49,459 nucleotides of DNA from Pelagibius sp. (GTDB taxonomy: Bacteria > Pseudomonadota > Alphaproteobacteria > Kiloniellales > Kiloniellaceae): NCBI RefSeq assembly GCF_028281305.1, contig NZ_JANQKD010000062.1, positions 1-49,459 of the forward strand. Direction: 5' to 3'. The position numbers and the translations under genes are program-made. The notes under the pieces were generated by a model. The model made no database searches. It saw only the letters and a program-made list of their open reading frames with translations, and was not told where the DNA came from. This document shows, one piece after another, positions 9,263-18,016 of this stretch (positions are counted from its first letter, which is position 1; every line of letters starts with the position of its first letter).

Positions 9263-9889
9263 CTAAAAGATCGAGACGTCCAGGATGACCGGCACCATGG
9301 ACAGCAGCAGCAGAATCGCCATCGCCGCGTTGAACCGCCGCAGACGCAGCGGATCGTCCAGCAGGCGGCGCAAGGCAACGCCCGAGATCGCCCAGAGGCT
9401 GATGCTGGGCAGGTTCACGGCGCCAAAGAGCAGGATCACCAGAACGAGGCTCGCCACGTAGTCCGACGTCGATCCGCCGCCGGCGGTGTAGGAAACGGTA
9501 ACGATCAGAGCCACAGCCCAGGCTTTCGGATTGAGCCACTGCAGCAAGGCGGCCTGCAGAAACCGCAGCGGCTGCCCTGCGGCGCTCTCTGGGTCGCCGG
9601 GCGCCGGCGCGCTGCGGAAGATCTTCCAGGCCAGCCAGAAGACGTAGGCCAGGCAGGCGATCTTCAGAACCGCGGCGGCAAGAGGATAACGCTGCAGGAC
9701 GGGGCCAAGGCCCAGTCCTATCACCAGAACCATGAAAAGAAAGCCGAAGCTGATGCCCAGCACCAGCGGCAGACTGCGCCGAAACCCGAAGTTCACGCCG
9801 GAGGCCAGGAGCAGGAAGTTGCCGGGGCCCGGCGTCACCGAAGTCACGAAGGCAAAGCCGGCCAGGGCCAGGATCAGGTTTGCGTCCAT
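9263..9889 (-). CDS. LysE/RhtB family amino-acid exporter
   Basis: A 208-aa inner-membrane protein with about six hydrophobic segments and the family motif SVTPGPGNFLLLASG (about 17-31). The second conserved block, LLQWLNPKAWAVAL (about 113-126), is also typical. LysE/RhtB proteins export basic or neutral amino acids or related compounds. It is divergent from an AraC-family gene 163 bp away, which probably controls it. A triple 14-bp repeat lies in the shared promoter region and another just beyond its stop. Confidence 0.9.
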   Translation of the reverse strand: MDANLILALAGFAFVTSVTPGPGNFLLLASGVNFGFRRSLPLVLGISFGFLFMVLVIGLGLGPVLQRYPLAAAVLKIACLAYVFWLAWKIFRSAPAPGDPESAAGQPLRFLQAALLQWLNPKAWAVALIVTVSYTAGGGSTSDYVASLVLVILLFGAVNLPSISLWAISGVALRRLLDDPLRLRRFNAAMAILLLLSMVPVILDVSIF

Positions 9890-9904
9890 TGCAGCACCGT
9901 TCGG

Positions 9905-9954
9905 GCAGTCTCAGGGAGGCAGTCTCAGGGAGGCAGTCTCAGGGAGGCAGTCTC
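9905..9954. repeat. 14-bp tandem repeat, about 3.5 copies
   Basis: Unit gcagtctcagggag at 9905-9918, 9919-9932 and 9933-9946, then a partial copy (gcagtctc) to 9954. It sits in the spacer between the divergent lysE-type and araC-type genes, 15 bp from the lysE-type start. It could affect regulation, either as repeated operator sites or through copy-number change. Confidence 0.95.
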
Positions 9955-10052
9955 TTGGGAGGCGGCTGGATCGGAGCTTGACCCAAACGGCCGCTGGCGT
10001 AACTGTCTGTCCGTCCAGTTTTCTTATCAGATCGTCTCAGTATTGATGCGAA

Positions 10053-11006
10053 ATGGATAATCACGACCTTCTGAGCGATGTCTTCACGACCTTGCGGCTG
10101 CGCAGCGAGCTTTACTTCCGCGCCGACCTGGCAGGCCCCTTTGCCGTCGAGGTGCCGGCGGAGCGGCGCCTTGTGCGCTTTCATTTCCTACGCCGCGGCA
10201 CTTGCTGGGTGCGGGCCGAAACGGGAGGCGCCGTGGCCCAGCTTGGTGAGGGGGAGCTTGTCATTCTGCCCAACGGCGGCGCCCATGTGCTGTCCGATAC
10301 GGCCGAGCGGGCGCCGCTGCCGCTGCCTGCCGTGCTGGCTGCAGCCCCGCCGGGCGACGATGGCGTACTGCGCTACGGCGCGGGCGGCGGGCGCGCCGAG
10401 TTGCTCTGCGGCTTCTGTCAGTTCGACGAGGAGATCGACCATCCGGTCCTCGCCAACCTGCCATCCCTGATGGTGCTGCGCCCGCAGGACCTTGGCCACC
10501 AGCCCTGGACCCGCGCCACCTTGCGGCTGCTCGATCTGGAGAGCGAACTGGCCGGCGCTGGCATGCAAGGGATCCTCACACGGCTGCTGGAGATCCTCTT
10601 CATTCAGGCGATGCGGCAGAGCGGCGAACCCGGACAGCCGCAGGCCTCGGAATACGCCTCGCAATACATGGCCGCGCTGGCCGATCCGCAGCTCTCAAAG
10701 GCCCTGCTGGCCATACACAGGGACTGCGCAAAGGCCTGGACCCTGGCCGCGCTGGCCAGGACCGCCGGCATGTCGCGGGCACGCTTTGCCGATAAATTCG
10801 CGAAGATGGTCGGTCAGACGGCGATCGGCTATCTCACCCGATGGCGCCTGTTGAAGGCGCGCCGGCTGCTGGCGGAGAGCGCTCTATCGACGGCGGAGAT
10901 CGCCGAGCGCTGTGGCTACGCCTCTCTGCCCGCCTTCAGCCGCCGCTACAAGGCGGCCTTCGGCATCGGCCCGGGGGCCTTCCGACGTTCTGCCCGCGGC
11001 CGCTGA
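10053..11006 (+). CDS. AraC-family transcriptional regulator, cupin_6 type
   Basis: A 317-aa regulator. The N-terminal half is an AraC-type cupin (cupin_6): FHFLRRGTCWVR, GEGELVILPNGGAHVL (about 45-80). The C-terminal double helix-turn-helix begins around WTLAALARTAGMSRARFADKF and ends with LSTAEIAERCGYASLPAFSR and a GIGPGAFRR tail. This architecture often controls neighbouring efflux or oxidoreductase genes. Given the head-to-head orientation with the LysE-type exporter, that gene is the likely target (inference). The gene runs convergently toward lpdA with a 35-bp gap. Confidence 0.9.
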   Translation: MDNHDLLSDVFTTLRLRSELYFRADLAGPFAVEVPAERRLVRFHFLRRGTCWVRAETGGAVAQLGEGELVILPNGGAHVLSDTAERAPLPLPAVLAAAPPGDDGVLRYGAGGGRAELLCGFCQFDEEIDHPVLANLPSLMVLRPQDLGHQPWTRATLRLLDLESELAGAGMQGILTRLLEILFIQAMRQSGEPGQPQASEYASQYMAALADPQLSKALLAIHRDCAKAWTLAALARTAGMSRARFADKFAKMVGQTAIGYLTRWRLLKARRLLAESALSTAEIAERCGYASLPAFSRRYKAAFGIGPGAFRRSARGR

Positions 11007-11041
11007 AGGCAGCGGATCTCCCGCTCAGGGGGGCCTCCGCC

Positions 11042-12451
11042 TCAGATGTGGATCGGCCGCCCGTCGACGGCGAGCGCCGCCTCTTTCACCGCCTCGCCCA
11101 TGCCGGGGTGGGAGTGGCAGGTCCGCGCGATATCCTCGGCCGAACCGCCGAACTCCATGATGGTGACCGCCTCGGCCAGGATGTCGCCGGCCAGCGGCCC
11201 CAGGATGTGCACGCCCAGGACCCGGTCGGTGCGCTTGTCGGCCAGGATCTTCACCAGCCCGTCGGTGTCGCCCACGGCGCGGGCGCGGCTGTTGGCGGTG
11301 AAGGGAAACTTGCCGACCCGGTAGTCGACGCCTTCTTCCTTCAACTGCTCTTCCGTCTTGCCGACCCCGGCCACTTCCGGCCAGGTGTAGACCACGCCCG
11401 GCACGAGGTTGTAGTCGATGTGGCTGGACTGACCGGCCAGACCCTCGACCGCGACGACGCCGTCTTCCTCGGCCTTGTGGGCCAGCATCGGGCCCGGCAC
11501 GCAGTCGCCGATGGCATAGATCCCCGGCACCGAGGTCTGGAAATGCGTGTCGACCTGGATGAAGCCGCGGTTGTCCATGGCCACCCCCAGTTCTTTCAGG
11601 CCAAGACCCTCGGTGAAGGGGCGCCGGCCGATGGCGACCAGCACCACGTCGGCCTTCATCTCTTCGGCCTCGCCGCCCTTGGCGGGCTCGAGGGTCAGGG
11701 TGACGGCGCCGTTGGCCTTGGCCGCGGCGGTCACCTTGGTGCCCAGTTTGAACTTCAGCCCCTGCTTGGTGAGCACGCGCTGGGTCTGCTTGGCGATCTC
11801 CGCATCCATGCCCGGCAGGATGCGGTCGAGGAACTCCACGACAGTCACCTCGGCACCCAGACGCGACCATACAGAGCCCATTTCCAGCCCGATGACGCCG
11901 GCGCCGATCACCACCATGTGGCCCGGCACCGTGTCGAGGGACAACGCACCGGTGGAGGTGACGACCTGCTGCTCGTCGGTGTCGACCCCGGGCAGCGGCG
12001 TCGATTCCGAACCCGTGGCGATCAGGATCGACTTCGTATTGAGAAGCTGCTCGCCGCCATCGCTCAGCGCCACCTTGACGCTGCCGGCCGCGGGAATGGA
12101 GCCCCAGCCCTTGATGTAGTCCACCTTGTTCTTCTTGAAGAGGAACTCGATGCCGGTGGTGAGATCCTTCACCACCTTGTCCTTGCGGCCCATCATCGCC
12201 GGCAGGTCGAGACCCAGGCCCTTGACCGTGATGCCGTGCTCGGCAAAGTGCTTCGCGGCGTCCGAGTACTTTTCGGAGGACTGCAGCAGCGCCTTGGAGG
12301 GAATGCAGCCGATGTTGAGGCAGGTGCCGCCCAGCGCGCCGCGGCCTTCGACGCAGGCCGTTTTGAGGCCGAGCTGCGCGGCCCTGATAGCGGCAACATA
12401 ACCGCCGGGCCCCCCGCCGATCACCACCAGATCATACTGCGTATCGCTCAT
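11042..12451 (-). CDS. lpdA: Dihydrolipoyl dehydrogenase (E3)
   Basis: A 469-aa flavoprotein disulfide reductase that reoxidises the lipoyl groups of 2-oxoacid dehydrogenase complexes with NAD. FAD site [10 protein letters not shown] (12-21); redox disulfide [13 protein letters not shown] (C44, C49); NAD site [16 protein letters not shown]-terminal catalytic His-Glu in HPGMGE (H448, E453), where most relatives read HPT-x-x-E. Length is standard. It is on the same strand as odhB, odhA, sucD, sucC and mdh but separated from odhB by about 7.5 kb of unrelated genes. It is therefore probably the E3 of OdhAB, transcribed from its own promoter in 12452-12759. Confidence 0.96.
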   Translation of the reverse strand: MSDTQYDLVVIGGGPGGYVAAIRAAQLGLKTACVEGRGALGGTCLNIGCIPSKALLQSSEKYSDAAKHFAEHGITVKGLGLDLPAMMGRKDKVVKDLTTGIEFLFKKNKVDYIKGWGSIPAAGSVKVALSDGGEQLLNTKSILIATGSESTPLPGVDTDEQQVVTSTGALSLDTVPGHMVVIGAGVIGLEMGSVWSRLGAEVTVVEFLDRILPGMDAEIAKQTQRVLTKQGLKFKLGTKVTAAAKANGAVTLTLEPAKGGEAEEMKADVVLVAIGRRPFTEGLGLKELGVAMDNRGFIQVDTHFQTSVPGIYAIGDCVPGPMLAHKAEEDGVVAVEGLAGQSSHIDYNLVPGVVYTWPEVAGVGKTEEQLKEEGVDYRVGKFPFTANSRARAVGDTDGLVKILADKRTDRVLGVHILGPLAGDILAEAVTIMEFGGSAEDIARTCHSHPGMGEAVKEAALAVDGRPIHI

Positions 12452-12759
12452 GGTCTCGCTTTCCCTCGCGGCACCTGAAAAGGGCGGAATGCCTTGGCAG
12501 CTTGCCGCATCGGGCCAGGACGGACAAGGCCGGAAGGGCTGCCGCAGGCGGAAGCCTGCCCTGCCGCGGATGCATGGTGCCCGCGGCCCTTCAGGCCCTA
12601 TAGTGGGTTCGGAATTGCACGGCTCTCGCGCCGGAATCTCGCGCCGGAATCTCGCGCCGGGGTGGAGAGGGGGCCAGGCTGCGGTAAGCTCACCACTCTG
12701 GAGCGCGGCATCCGGACCAGAGCCAGCCCAAAGAAAGGCAGTTGAACCAGAGGACGCGC
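12452..12759. other. Divergent spacer between lpdA and the threonine aldolase gene
   Basis: A 308-bp region with no convincing gene. It must hold the promoters of lpdA (minus) and the lyase gene (plus). A TATAGT hexamer at 12599-12604 (plus) has no good -35 partner. The rest is GC-rich and holds the 13-bp tandem repeat at 12624-12660. Confidence 0.6.
12624..12660. repeat. 13-bp tandem repeat, about 2.6 copies
   Basis: Unit cgcgccggaatct at 12627-12639 and 12640-12652, with a partial third copy (cgcgccgg) to 12660 and a leading tct. It lies in the divergent lpdA/lyase spacer. Confidence 0.9.
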
Positions 12760-13890
12760 ATGATCGCCAACCGAGACAAGAGCCGAGACAGGGAAACCCT
12801 GCGCCGGGCCTGCGACCGCTTCCTGTCGCACGACCCGCCGCTGAACCCGCGCCGCACGCTGGCCGCCCTGGCCGAGGTTCTGCCCGAGGACGCGGAGGCG
12901 GACTTCTACGGCAAGGGGGCGGTGATCGAAGATTTCGAGCAGCGCATTGCAGCCATGCTCGGCAAGCCGGCCGCCGTGTTCGGGCCCAGCGGTAAGATGC
13001 TGCAGAACGCCGCCCTCCGGGTCTGGGCCGACCGCAAGGGCTGCCCCACCATCGCCCTGCACCCCCAGAGCCACATCATCGCGGAAGAGGCCGAGGCCGC
13101 GGAACGGGTCTACGGGCTGCAGGGCACCGCCCTGGGCGTACCCAACCGGCTGGCGCAGCCGGAAGACCTGGAAGCCATCGCCGAGCCTCTGGGTGCCGTC
13201 GCTCTGGAGATCCCGCTGCGCCGCCTCGGCTGCCGCCTGCATCCCTGGGAGGATGTGGAGGCCTTCGCGGCGCTGGCACACACGCGCGGCCTGCCGTTGC
13301 ATGCCGATGCGGCGCGGATCTGGGAGAGCCAGCCCTTCTACGAGCGCAGTCCGGCGGAGATCGCCGCCCCCTTCGATTCCCTCTACGTGTCCTTCTACAA
13401 GGGCCTCGGCGGGCTCGCTGGCGGCGCCCTCGCGGGGCCGGAGGATGTCGTTGCCGAAGTGCGCCTCTGGCGCCAGCGCTGCGGCGGACAGTTGATACAC
13501 CTCTTTCCCTATGTTGCCGCTGCGATGAAAGGCCTCGACGAACGTTTGCCACGCATGGCGGCCTACCACGACAAGACCAAGGCCATCGCCCGCGCGCTCG
13601 CCACTCTGCCCGGGGTGCGGGTTTCCCCCGATCCGCCGCAGGCCAACGCCCTGCTGGTGATCCTCGAGACCGGCAGCGCCGATCTGATGGAAGCCGCCCT
13701 GGACGTTGCCGAGGCCAGCGGCCTCTGGCTTTTCAACGAACCGCTGGTCTCTCCCTACGATGGCCTCGGCGTCTTCGAGATCACCGTGCGCGAAGGCGCC
13801 ATGGCGTTGAGCGAGGAGGAGATTGTCGAAGGCGTCCTGGCCCTGCAGCGCGCGCTGGCGGAGCGCAGCGCCGGCGGCAAGGTCGCCTGA
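12760..13890 (+). CDS. Threonine aldolase-type PLP beta-eliminating lyase
   Basis: A 376-aa fold-type I PLP enzyme of the low-specificity threonine aldolase group, which cleaves beta-hydroxy amino acids to glycine and an aldehyde. Seen: [20 protein letters not shown] near the N-terminus, HADAAR (H181, D183) and the PLP lysine in SFYKGLGG (K214). It is longer than typical LtaA (about 340 aa) and has an extra basic N-terminal segment, so another beta-eliminating lyase activity is possible. The ATG at 12760 has an AGAGGA site 5 bases upstream; a TTG at 12742 is the alternative. The next gene, an amino-acid exporter, starts 14 bp after the stop. Confidence 0.8.
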   Translation: MIANRDKSRDRETLRRACDRFLSHDPPLNPRRTLAALAEVLPEDAEADFYGKGAVIEDFEQRIAAMLGKPAAVFGPSGKMLQNAALRVWADRKGCPTIALHPQSHIIAEEAEAAERVYGLQGTALGVPNRLAQPEDLEAIAEPLGAVALEIPLRRLGCRLHPWEDVEAFAALAHTRGLPLHADAARIWESQPFYERSPAEIAAPFDSLYVSFYKGLGGLAGGALAGPEDVVAEVRLWRQRCGGQLIHLFPYVAAAMKGLDERLPRMAAYHDKTKAIARALATLPGVRVSPDPPQANALLVILETGSADLMEAALDVAEASGLWLFNEPLVSPYDGLGVFEITVREGAMALSEEEIVEGVLALQRALAERSAGGKVA

Positions 13891-13903
13891 GGCCGCCGTC
13901 GCC

Positions 13904-14533
13904 GTGGACACCGCAGCCTACCTGCTCTTCCTCGCCACGGCCGCCCTGCTGGCGCTGGCGCCGGGGCCCTCGACGCTGCTGGTTCTGTCCCACGCGCTTA
14001 CAGGCGATCCGCGCCGGCCGCTCAGCCTCATCCTCGGGGCGCTGCTGGGCAACCTGGTGCTGATCGCGGTCACGGTGCTCGGCCTTGCCGCCGTGATCCT
14101 GGCCTCGCAGACCGCCTTCTCGGTCCTGCGGCTCGTCGGCGCCGCCTATCTGATCTGGCTCGGGATGTCCTATTGGCGGGCATCCACGCGCCTGACTGTC
14201 CCAAGCATCGGGCCCGCATCGGCGCTGCCGGGTCTGCGCTACCGGGCCCTCGCCCTGCAGGCCTTCCTGACCTCCACCACCAACCCCAAGGGCCTGCTGT
14301 TCTACTTCGCCCTGCTGCCGCAGTTCGCCCCGGCGGGCGGCAGTCTCGACCTGCTGCTGTTGGGCGGCAGCTACCTCGCGCTCTTCATGGCCGCCCTCGG
14401 GCTCTATGCCCTGGCGGGGCGGAGGCTGGCGCGGCTGGTCGCGCGCCCGGCGGTGCAGCGCTGGAAGAACCGCATCACCGGTGCCCTGCTCGTTGGCCTT
14501 GGGGTTTCGCTTTTGCGCGCCGAACGGAGCTAG
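13904..14533 (+). CDS. LysE/RhtB family exporter (second in window)
   Basis: A 209-aa membrane protein with about six hydrophobic segments. The family motif appears as LALAPGPSTLLVLSHAL (about 17-33) and STTNPKGLLFYFALLPQF is the second conserved block. RhtB relatives export threonine, homoserine or similar amino acids. The GTG at 13904 is preferred because a longer reading begins inside the lyase gene with non-membrane sequence. It lies 13 bp after the threonine aldolase-type gene and 9 bp before the hydrolase gene, so the three are probably one transcript. Lyase plus exporter suggests handling of a beta-hydroxy amino acid (inference). Confidence 0.85.
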   Translation: MDTAAYLLFLATAALLALAPGPSTLLVLSHALTGDPRRPLSLILGALLGNLVLIAVTVLGLAAVILASQTAFSVLRLVGAAYLIWLGMSYWRASTRLTVPSIGPASALPGLRYRALALQAFLTSTTNPKGLLFYFALLPQFAPAGGSLDLLLLGGSYLALFMAALGLYALAGRRLARLVARPAVQRWKNRITGALLVGLGVSLLRAERS

Positions 14534-14542
14534 GAACGAGCC

Positions 14543-15361
14543 ATGACGGACTGGTCTCTCAGCCGGCGCTTCCCCTTCGAGGGCGACGAGGTCGCCTACG
14601 ACATCATGGGCGAGGGCGAGCCCCTGGTCCTCGTCCACGGAACGCCCTTTTCCTCCTACGTCTGGCGCAGCATCGCGCGCGAACTGGCCCGCAGCTTTCG
14701 CGTCCATCTCTTCGACCTGCTGGGCTACGGCCAGTCGACCATGCACGAAGGACAGGATGTCTCCCTGGGCGTCCAGAACCGGGTGCTGGCGGCGCTTCTG
14801 GACCACTGGGGCCTCGACCGCCCCAAGGTTCTGGCCCACGACTTCGGGGGCGCCACCAGCCTGCGCGCCCACCTGCTGAACGGCTGCGACTACGAAAAAC
14901 TGCTGCTGATCGACCCGGTGGCGGTCCGCCCCTGGGGCTCGCCCTTCGTGCAGCACACGCGCCGGCATGAGGAGGCCTTCACCGGCCTGCCGCCCTACCT
15001 GCACGAGGCGCTGCTGACCGCCTATCTGCGCAGCGCCGTCCACCGCGATCTCTCCGACGGCGCGCTGGAGCCCTACCGCGCGCCCTGGCGCGGGCCCGTC
15101 GGCCAGCCGGCCTTCTACCGGCAGATCGTCCAGATGGAGCTGCGCTACACCGATGAGGTGGAGCCGCGGTACGGCGAGATCCGCTGTCCGGTCGCGCTGC
15201 TCTGGGGCGAGGAGGATGCCTGGATCCCCCTGGAGCGGGGCGAGGCGCTGCAGGCGATGATCCCCGGCGCGACCCTTCAACGCATCCCCGGCTCCGGCCA
15301 CCTGATGCAGGAAGATGCCCCGGAAGCCATCGTCGCCGCGGCCCTGCGCTTCTTTGCCTGA
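14543..15361 (+). CDS. Alpha/beta hydrolase with aspartate nucleophile
   Basis: A 272-aa hydrolase. The oxyanion-hole motif is HGTP (32-35). The nucleophile elbow reads AHDFGG, giving D100 in place of the Ser of esterases; D225 (GEEDAW) and H253 (GSGHL) complete the triad. An Asp nucleophile is characteristic of haloalkane/fluoroacetate dehalogenases and epoxide hydrolases, so a dehalogenase or epoxide hydrolase activity is more likely than esterase (inference). The residue after Asp is Phe, whereas haloalkane dehalogenases have Trp. The start has a GGAACGAG ribosome site. A short hairpin (TCAAGGC/GCCTTGA, 15407-15427) lies beyond the stop without a T-run. Confidence 0.88.
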   Translation: MTDWSLSRRFPFEGDEVAYDIMGEGEPLVLVHGTPFSSYVWRSIARELARSFRVHLFDLLGYGQSTMHEGQDVSLGVQNRVLAALLDHWGLDRPKVLAHDFGGATSLRAHLLNGCDYEKLLLIDPVAVRPWGSPFVQHTRRHEEAFTGLPPYLHEALLTAYLRSAVHRDLSDGALEPYRAPWRGPVGQPAFYRQIVQMELRYTDEVEPRYGEIRCPVALLWGEEDAWIPLERGEALQAMIPGATLQRIPGSGHLMQEDAPEAIVAAALRFFA

Positions 15362-15447
15362 GAGCCGCCTACGCGGCAACCTGCTGATTTCAAAGGATTC
15401 CCACAATCAAGGCGCGGTCGGCCTTGAACTCCGCAGGCAGAGGCATT

Positions 15448-15471
15448 AAATAACTGACCAGTCAGTTATTT
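15448..15471. promoter_or_regulatory. Palindromic TetR-type operator
   Basis: Perfect 11-bp inverted arms AAATAACTGAC (15448-15458) and GTCAGTTATTT (15461-15471) around a 2-nt centre. It ends 9 bp before the tetR-type ATG, where repressor binding would block transcription or leader exit. Length and symmetry fit a TetR dimer site, suggesting autoregulation of the export operon that follows. Confidence 0.85.
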
Positions 15472-15480
15472 GGAGAAGCC

Positions 15481-16113
15481 ATGCTGCGCGCCCGCACCCT
15501 GGAGGCCAAGGACGAACGCCGTCAGGCCTTTCTGACCGCCGCCCTGGACGAATTCTTCGAGCGCGGCTTTGCCGCCGCCCGCATGGACGACATCGCGCGC
15601 CGCGCCGGGCTCTCCAAGGGCGCGCTCTATCTCTACTTCGAGTCCAAGGAAGCCCTCTTCACCGCGCTGATCGACACCATCGCCGCCCCCAATGTGGAGC
15701 GGCTGGAGCGCGCCGCCGCCGCCGCGCCCTCCGCCGCCGCAGCGCTGCACGCCCTGATGACGCTGGCGCCCCGGCTGATCCGGGACACGCCGCTGCCCCG
15801 CGTCGCCAAGGTCATCCTTGCCGATTCGCGCGCCTTCCCCGACGTCGTGCGCCGCTACCGGACCCAGATCGTCGACCGCGTGCTGGGCATCGTCGCCGGC
15901 ATCCTCGCCCGCGGCCAGGAAAGCGGCGAACTGGCCGTCGAGGACCCGAAGCTGACGGCCCGCCTCGTGGTCGCGCCGGTGATCCTCTCGGCCATCTGGC
16001 GGGTGGTCTTCGAAATCGACCCGGAAGCGAAGGTGGATCTCGACGCCCTCTTCGCCGAGCACGAACGCATGCTGCTGCGCGCCCTTGCGCCCGGCAGCGG
16101 AGCGGCAGCGTGA
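15481..16113 (+). CDS. TetR/AcrR-family regulator of the export operon
   Basis: A 210-aa repressor-type protein. The N-terminal helix-turn-helix is textbook: AALDEFFERGFAAARMDDIARR followed by AGLSKGALYLYFESKEALF (about 20-60). The C-terminal part is the ligand and dimerisation domain, with a conserved RYRTQIVDRVLGIVAGIL segment. It is the first gene of a four-gene operon with HlyD, ATPase and permease; its stop overlaps the HlyD start by 4 bp (GTGA). The perfect palindrome right before its ATG is its probable own operator. The CecR (YbhH)-YbhG-YbhF type of drug-export locus is arranged in a similar way. Confidence 0.93.
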   Translation: MLRARTLEAKDERRQAFLTAALDEFFERGFAAARMDDIARRAGLSKGALYLYFESKEALFTALIDTIAAPNVERLERAAAAAPSAAAALHALMTLAPRLIRDTPLPRVAKVILADSRAFPDVVRRYRTQIVDRVLGIVAGILARGQESGELAVEDPKLTARLVVAPVILSAIWRVVFEIDPEAKVDLDALFAEHERMLLRALAPGSGAAA

Positions 16114-17081
16114 CGGCCCGGCCGACAGCGGCGCGCCTTCTGGCGCCGGCCTTGTTGGCGGCGGCCCTGCTGACGACCCTGGCCGCCTGCGAGCCGGCGG
16201 CGGAGGCCGGGCGCTTCACCGGCTATGTCGAGGCGGAGCTGATCTATGTGGCGGCGCCGGTTTCCGGCTGGATGGTGGCGGCCCCTCTGCGCGAAGGCGA
16301 CAGCGTCGTGCGCGAAGAGCTGCTGTTCGAACTCGACAAGGACCGCCAGCATGCCGAGGTGGCCGAGGCCAAAGACCGCCTGCGCCAGGCCGAGGCCCAG
16401 GTCCGCGACCTTTCGACCGGCGCGCGCGCGGAAGAGATCCTGGCCCTGGAGGCCCAGCTTGAAGAGGCCGAGGCGAACCTGCAGCTCGCCAGGCTGGAAC
16501 AGACGCGCTGGATGGAGCTGGTGGCACGCGGCACCGCCCCCAAAGCCCGCGGCGATCAGGTGACCTCCGAGTACGAAGCCGCCCTGGCCCGGGTGCGGAC
16601 CATCCAGGCCGACATCCGGGTCGCCAACTTGGCTGCCCGCGACGGCGCCCGCGAAGCAGCCGCCGCCGAACGCGACGCTGCCGCTGCCGCCCTGGCCCAG
16701 GCCGAGTGGTGGCTTGCCCAGCGCAGCGTGCTCTCCCGTGTCGATGCCACGGTGGAGGAAGTCTTTCACCGCACGGGCGAATACGTCCGGGAGGGTGATC
16801 CGGTGCTGGCACTGCTGCCGGATGATGCCTCCAAGGTGCGCTTCTTCGTCCCCCAGGCCGAACTGCCCGCCATCGCCCTGGACACAGAGGTGGAGATCCT
16901 CGTCGACGGAGAAACCGGACCACTCACCGCCCGCATCACCCACATCGCCCGCGACGCCGAGTTCACGCCGCCGGTGATCTATAGCGCGGACTCCCGCGAC
17001 AAGCTGGTTTTCCTGGTGGAGGCGCATCTCGCCGGCCCGGCCCTCAGGCCCGGCCTGCCGGTCGATGTGCGGCTGCCGTGA
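16110..17081 (+). CDS. HlyD/YbhG-like membrane-fusion lipoprotein
   Basis: A 323-aa periplasmic adaptor. The N-terminus has a hydrophobic segment ending in the lipobox LAAC (C27), so it is likely a lipoprotein. A biotinyl-lipoyl-like half (AAPVSGWMVAAPLREGDSV) leads into a long alpha-helical hairpin (about 75-205) rich in Ala/Glu/Arg and then the second half (VLSRVDATVEEVFHRTGEYV). Such proteins link inner-membrane exporters to outer-membrane channels. It starts GTG in a GTGA overlap with the TetR gene and ends in a GTGA overlap with the ATPase gene, giving tight coupling. Confidence 0.9.
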   Translation: MTARPTAARLLAPALLAAALLTTLAACEPAAEAGRFTGYVEAELIYVAAPVSGWMVAAPLREGDSVVREELLFELDKDRQHAEVAEAKDRLRQAEAQVRDLSTGARAEEILALEAQLEEAEANLQLARLEQTRWMELVARGTAPKARGDQVTSEYEAALARVRTIQADIRVANLAARDGAREAAAAERDAAAAALAQAEWWLAQRSVLSRVDATVEEVFHRTGEYVREGDPVLALLPDDASKVRFFVPQAELPAIALDTEVEILVDGETGPLTARITHIARDAEFTPPVIYSADSRDKLVFLVEAHLAGPALRPGLPVDVRLP

Positions 17082-18016
17082 CCGCCCGGCCGGACCTCGC
17101 CATCGACGTGCGCGGCCTGGTGAAGCGCTTCGACGACAAGACCGCCGTCGACGGCGTCGACATCCAGATGCCGCGGGGCCAGGTCTGGGGCTTCCTCGGC
17201 CCCAACGGCTCCGGCAAGACCACCACCATCCGCATGATCTGCGGCCTGCTGCGGCCCAGCGCCGGCGAAGGCCGCTGCCTGGGCTTCGACATCCTCAAAG
17301 AGTCGGCACGCATCAAGCTGGCCACCGGCTACATGACCCAGAAGTCTTCCTTCTGGGGGGACCTCACCATCCGAGAGAACCTGGAGTTCGTGGCGCGCCT
17401 TTATCAGATGCCGCGCCTGCGCCGCCGGGTCGACGAGACGCTGGAGACCCTCGGCCTCAGCCATCGCCAGCACCAGCTCGCCGGTGCCCTCTCCGGCGGC
17501 TGGAAACAACGCCTGGCGCTCGCCGCCGTCACCATGCACGAACCCAAATTGCTGCTGCTCGACGAACCCACCGCCGGCGTCGACCCGCAGGCACGCCGCG
17601 ACTTCTGGGACGAGATCCACCGTCTTTCGGCCGCAGGCCTGACGGTGCTGGTCTCCACCCACTACATGGACGAGGCCGAGCGCTGCGACCGCATCGTCTA
17701 CTTGGCCCACGGCAGGCTGGTCACCGAAGGGCCGGTGGCAGAGATCATCGCCGGGTCCGGCCTCGTCACCTTCCGCGCCCGCGGTGCCGGCGTGCGCGAC
17801 CTGGCCGAGCGGCTGCGCGGCGCGCCCGGCGTCGAGCATGCCGCCTACTTCGGCGCCGCCCTCCACGTCAGCGGCCCGGAGCGCAGCGCGCTTGAGCAGG
17901 CCATCGACGGCATCGGCCGCGATGGCGCCGTGTGGGAAGAGGTGGAGCCCAGCCTGGAGGATGTCTTCATCACCCTGATGGCGCGCAGCGGCGGCGACCA
18001 GCGAGACCATGGATGA
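17078..18016 (+). CDS. ABC exporter ATPase subunit (YbhF-like, single domain)
   Basis: A 312-aa cytosolic ATPase. Walker A GPNGSGKT (41-48), Q-loop YMTQKSSFW (85-93), signature LSGGWKQ (138-144), Walker B LLLLDEP (158-164) and the switch histidine in STHYMDEAERC. The C-terminal approximately 80 residues are the accessory domain usual for ABC-2 type exporters. E. coli YbhF is a fused double ATPase; this is a single one, so the functional unit is probably a homodimer (inference). It is coupled to the HlyD gene before it and the permease gene after it by 4-bp overlaps. Confidence 0.94.
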   Translation: MTARPDLAIDVRGLVKRFDDKTAVDGVDIQMPRGQVWGFLGPNGSGKTTTIRMICGLLRPSAGEGRCLGFDILKESARIKLATGYMTQKSSFWGDLTIRENLEFVARLYQMPRLRRRVDETLETLGLSHRQHQLAGALSGGWKQRLALAAVTMHEPKLLLLDEPTAGVDPQARRDFWDEIHRLSAAGLTVLVSTHYMDEAERCDRIVYLAHGRLVTEGPVAEIIAGSGLVTFRARGAGVRDLAERLRGAPGVEHAAYFGAALHVSGPERSALEQAIDGIGRDGAVWEEVEPSLEDVFITLMARSGGDQRDHG

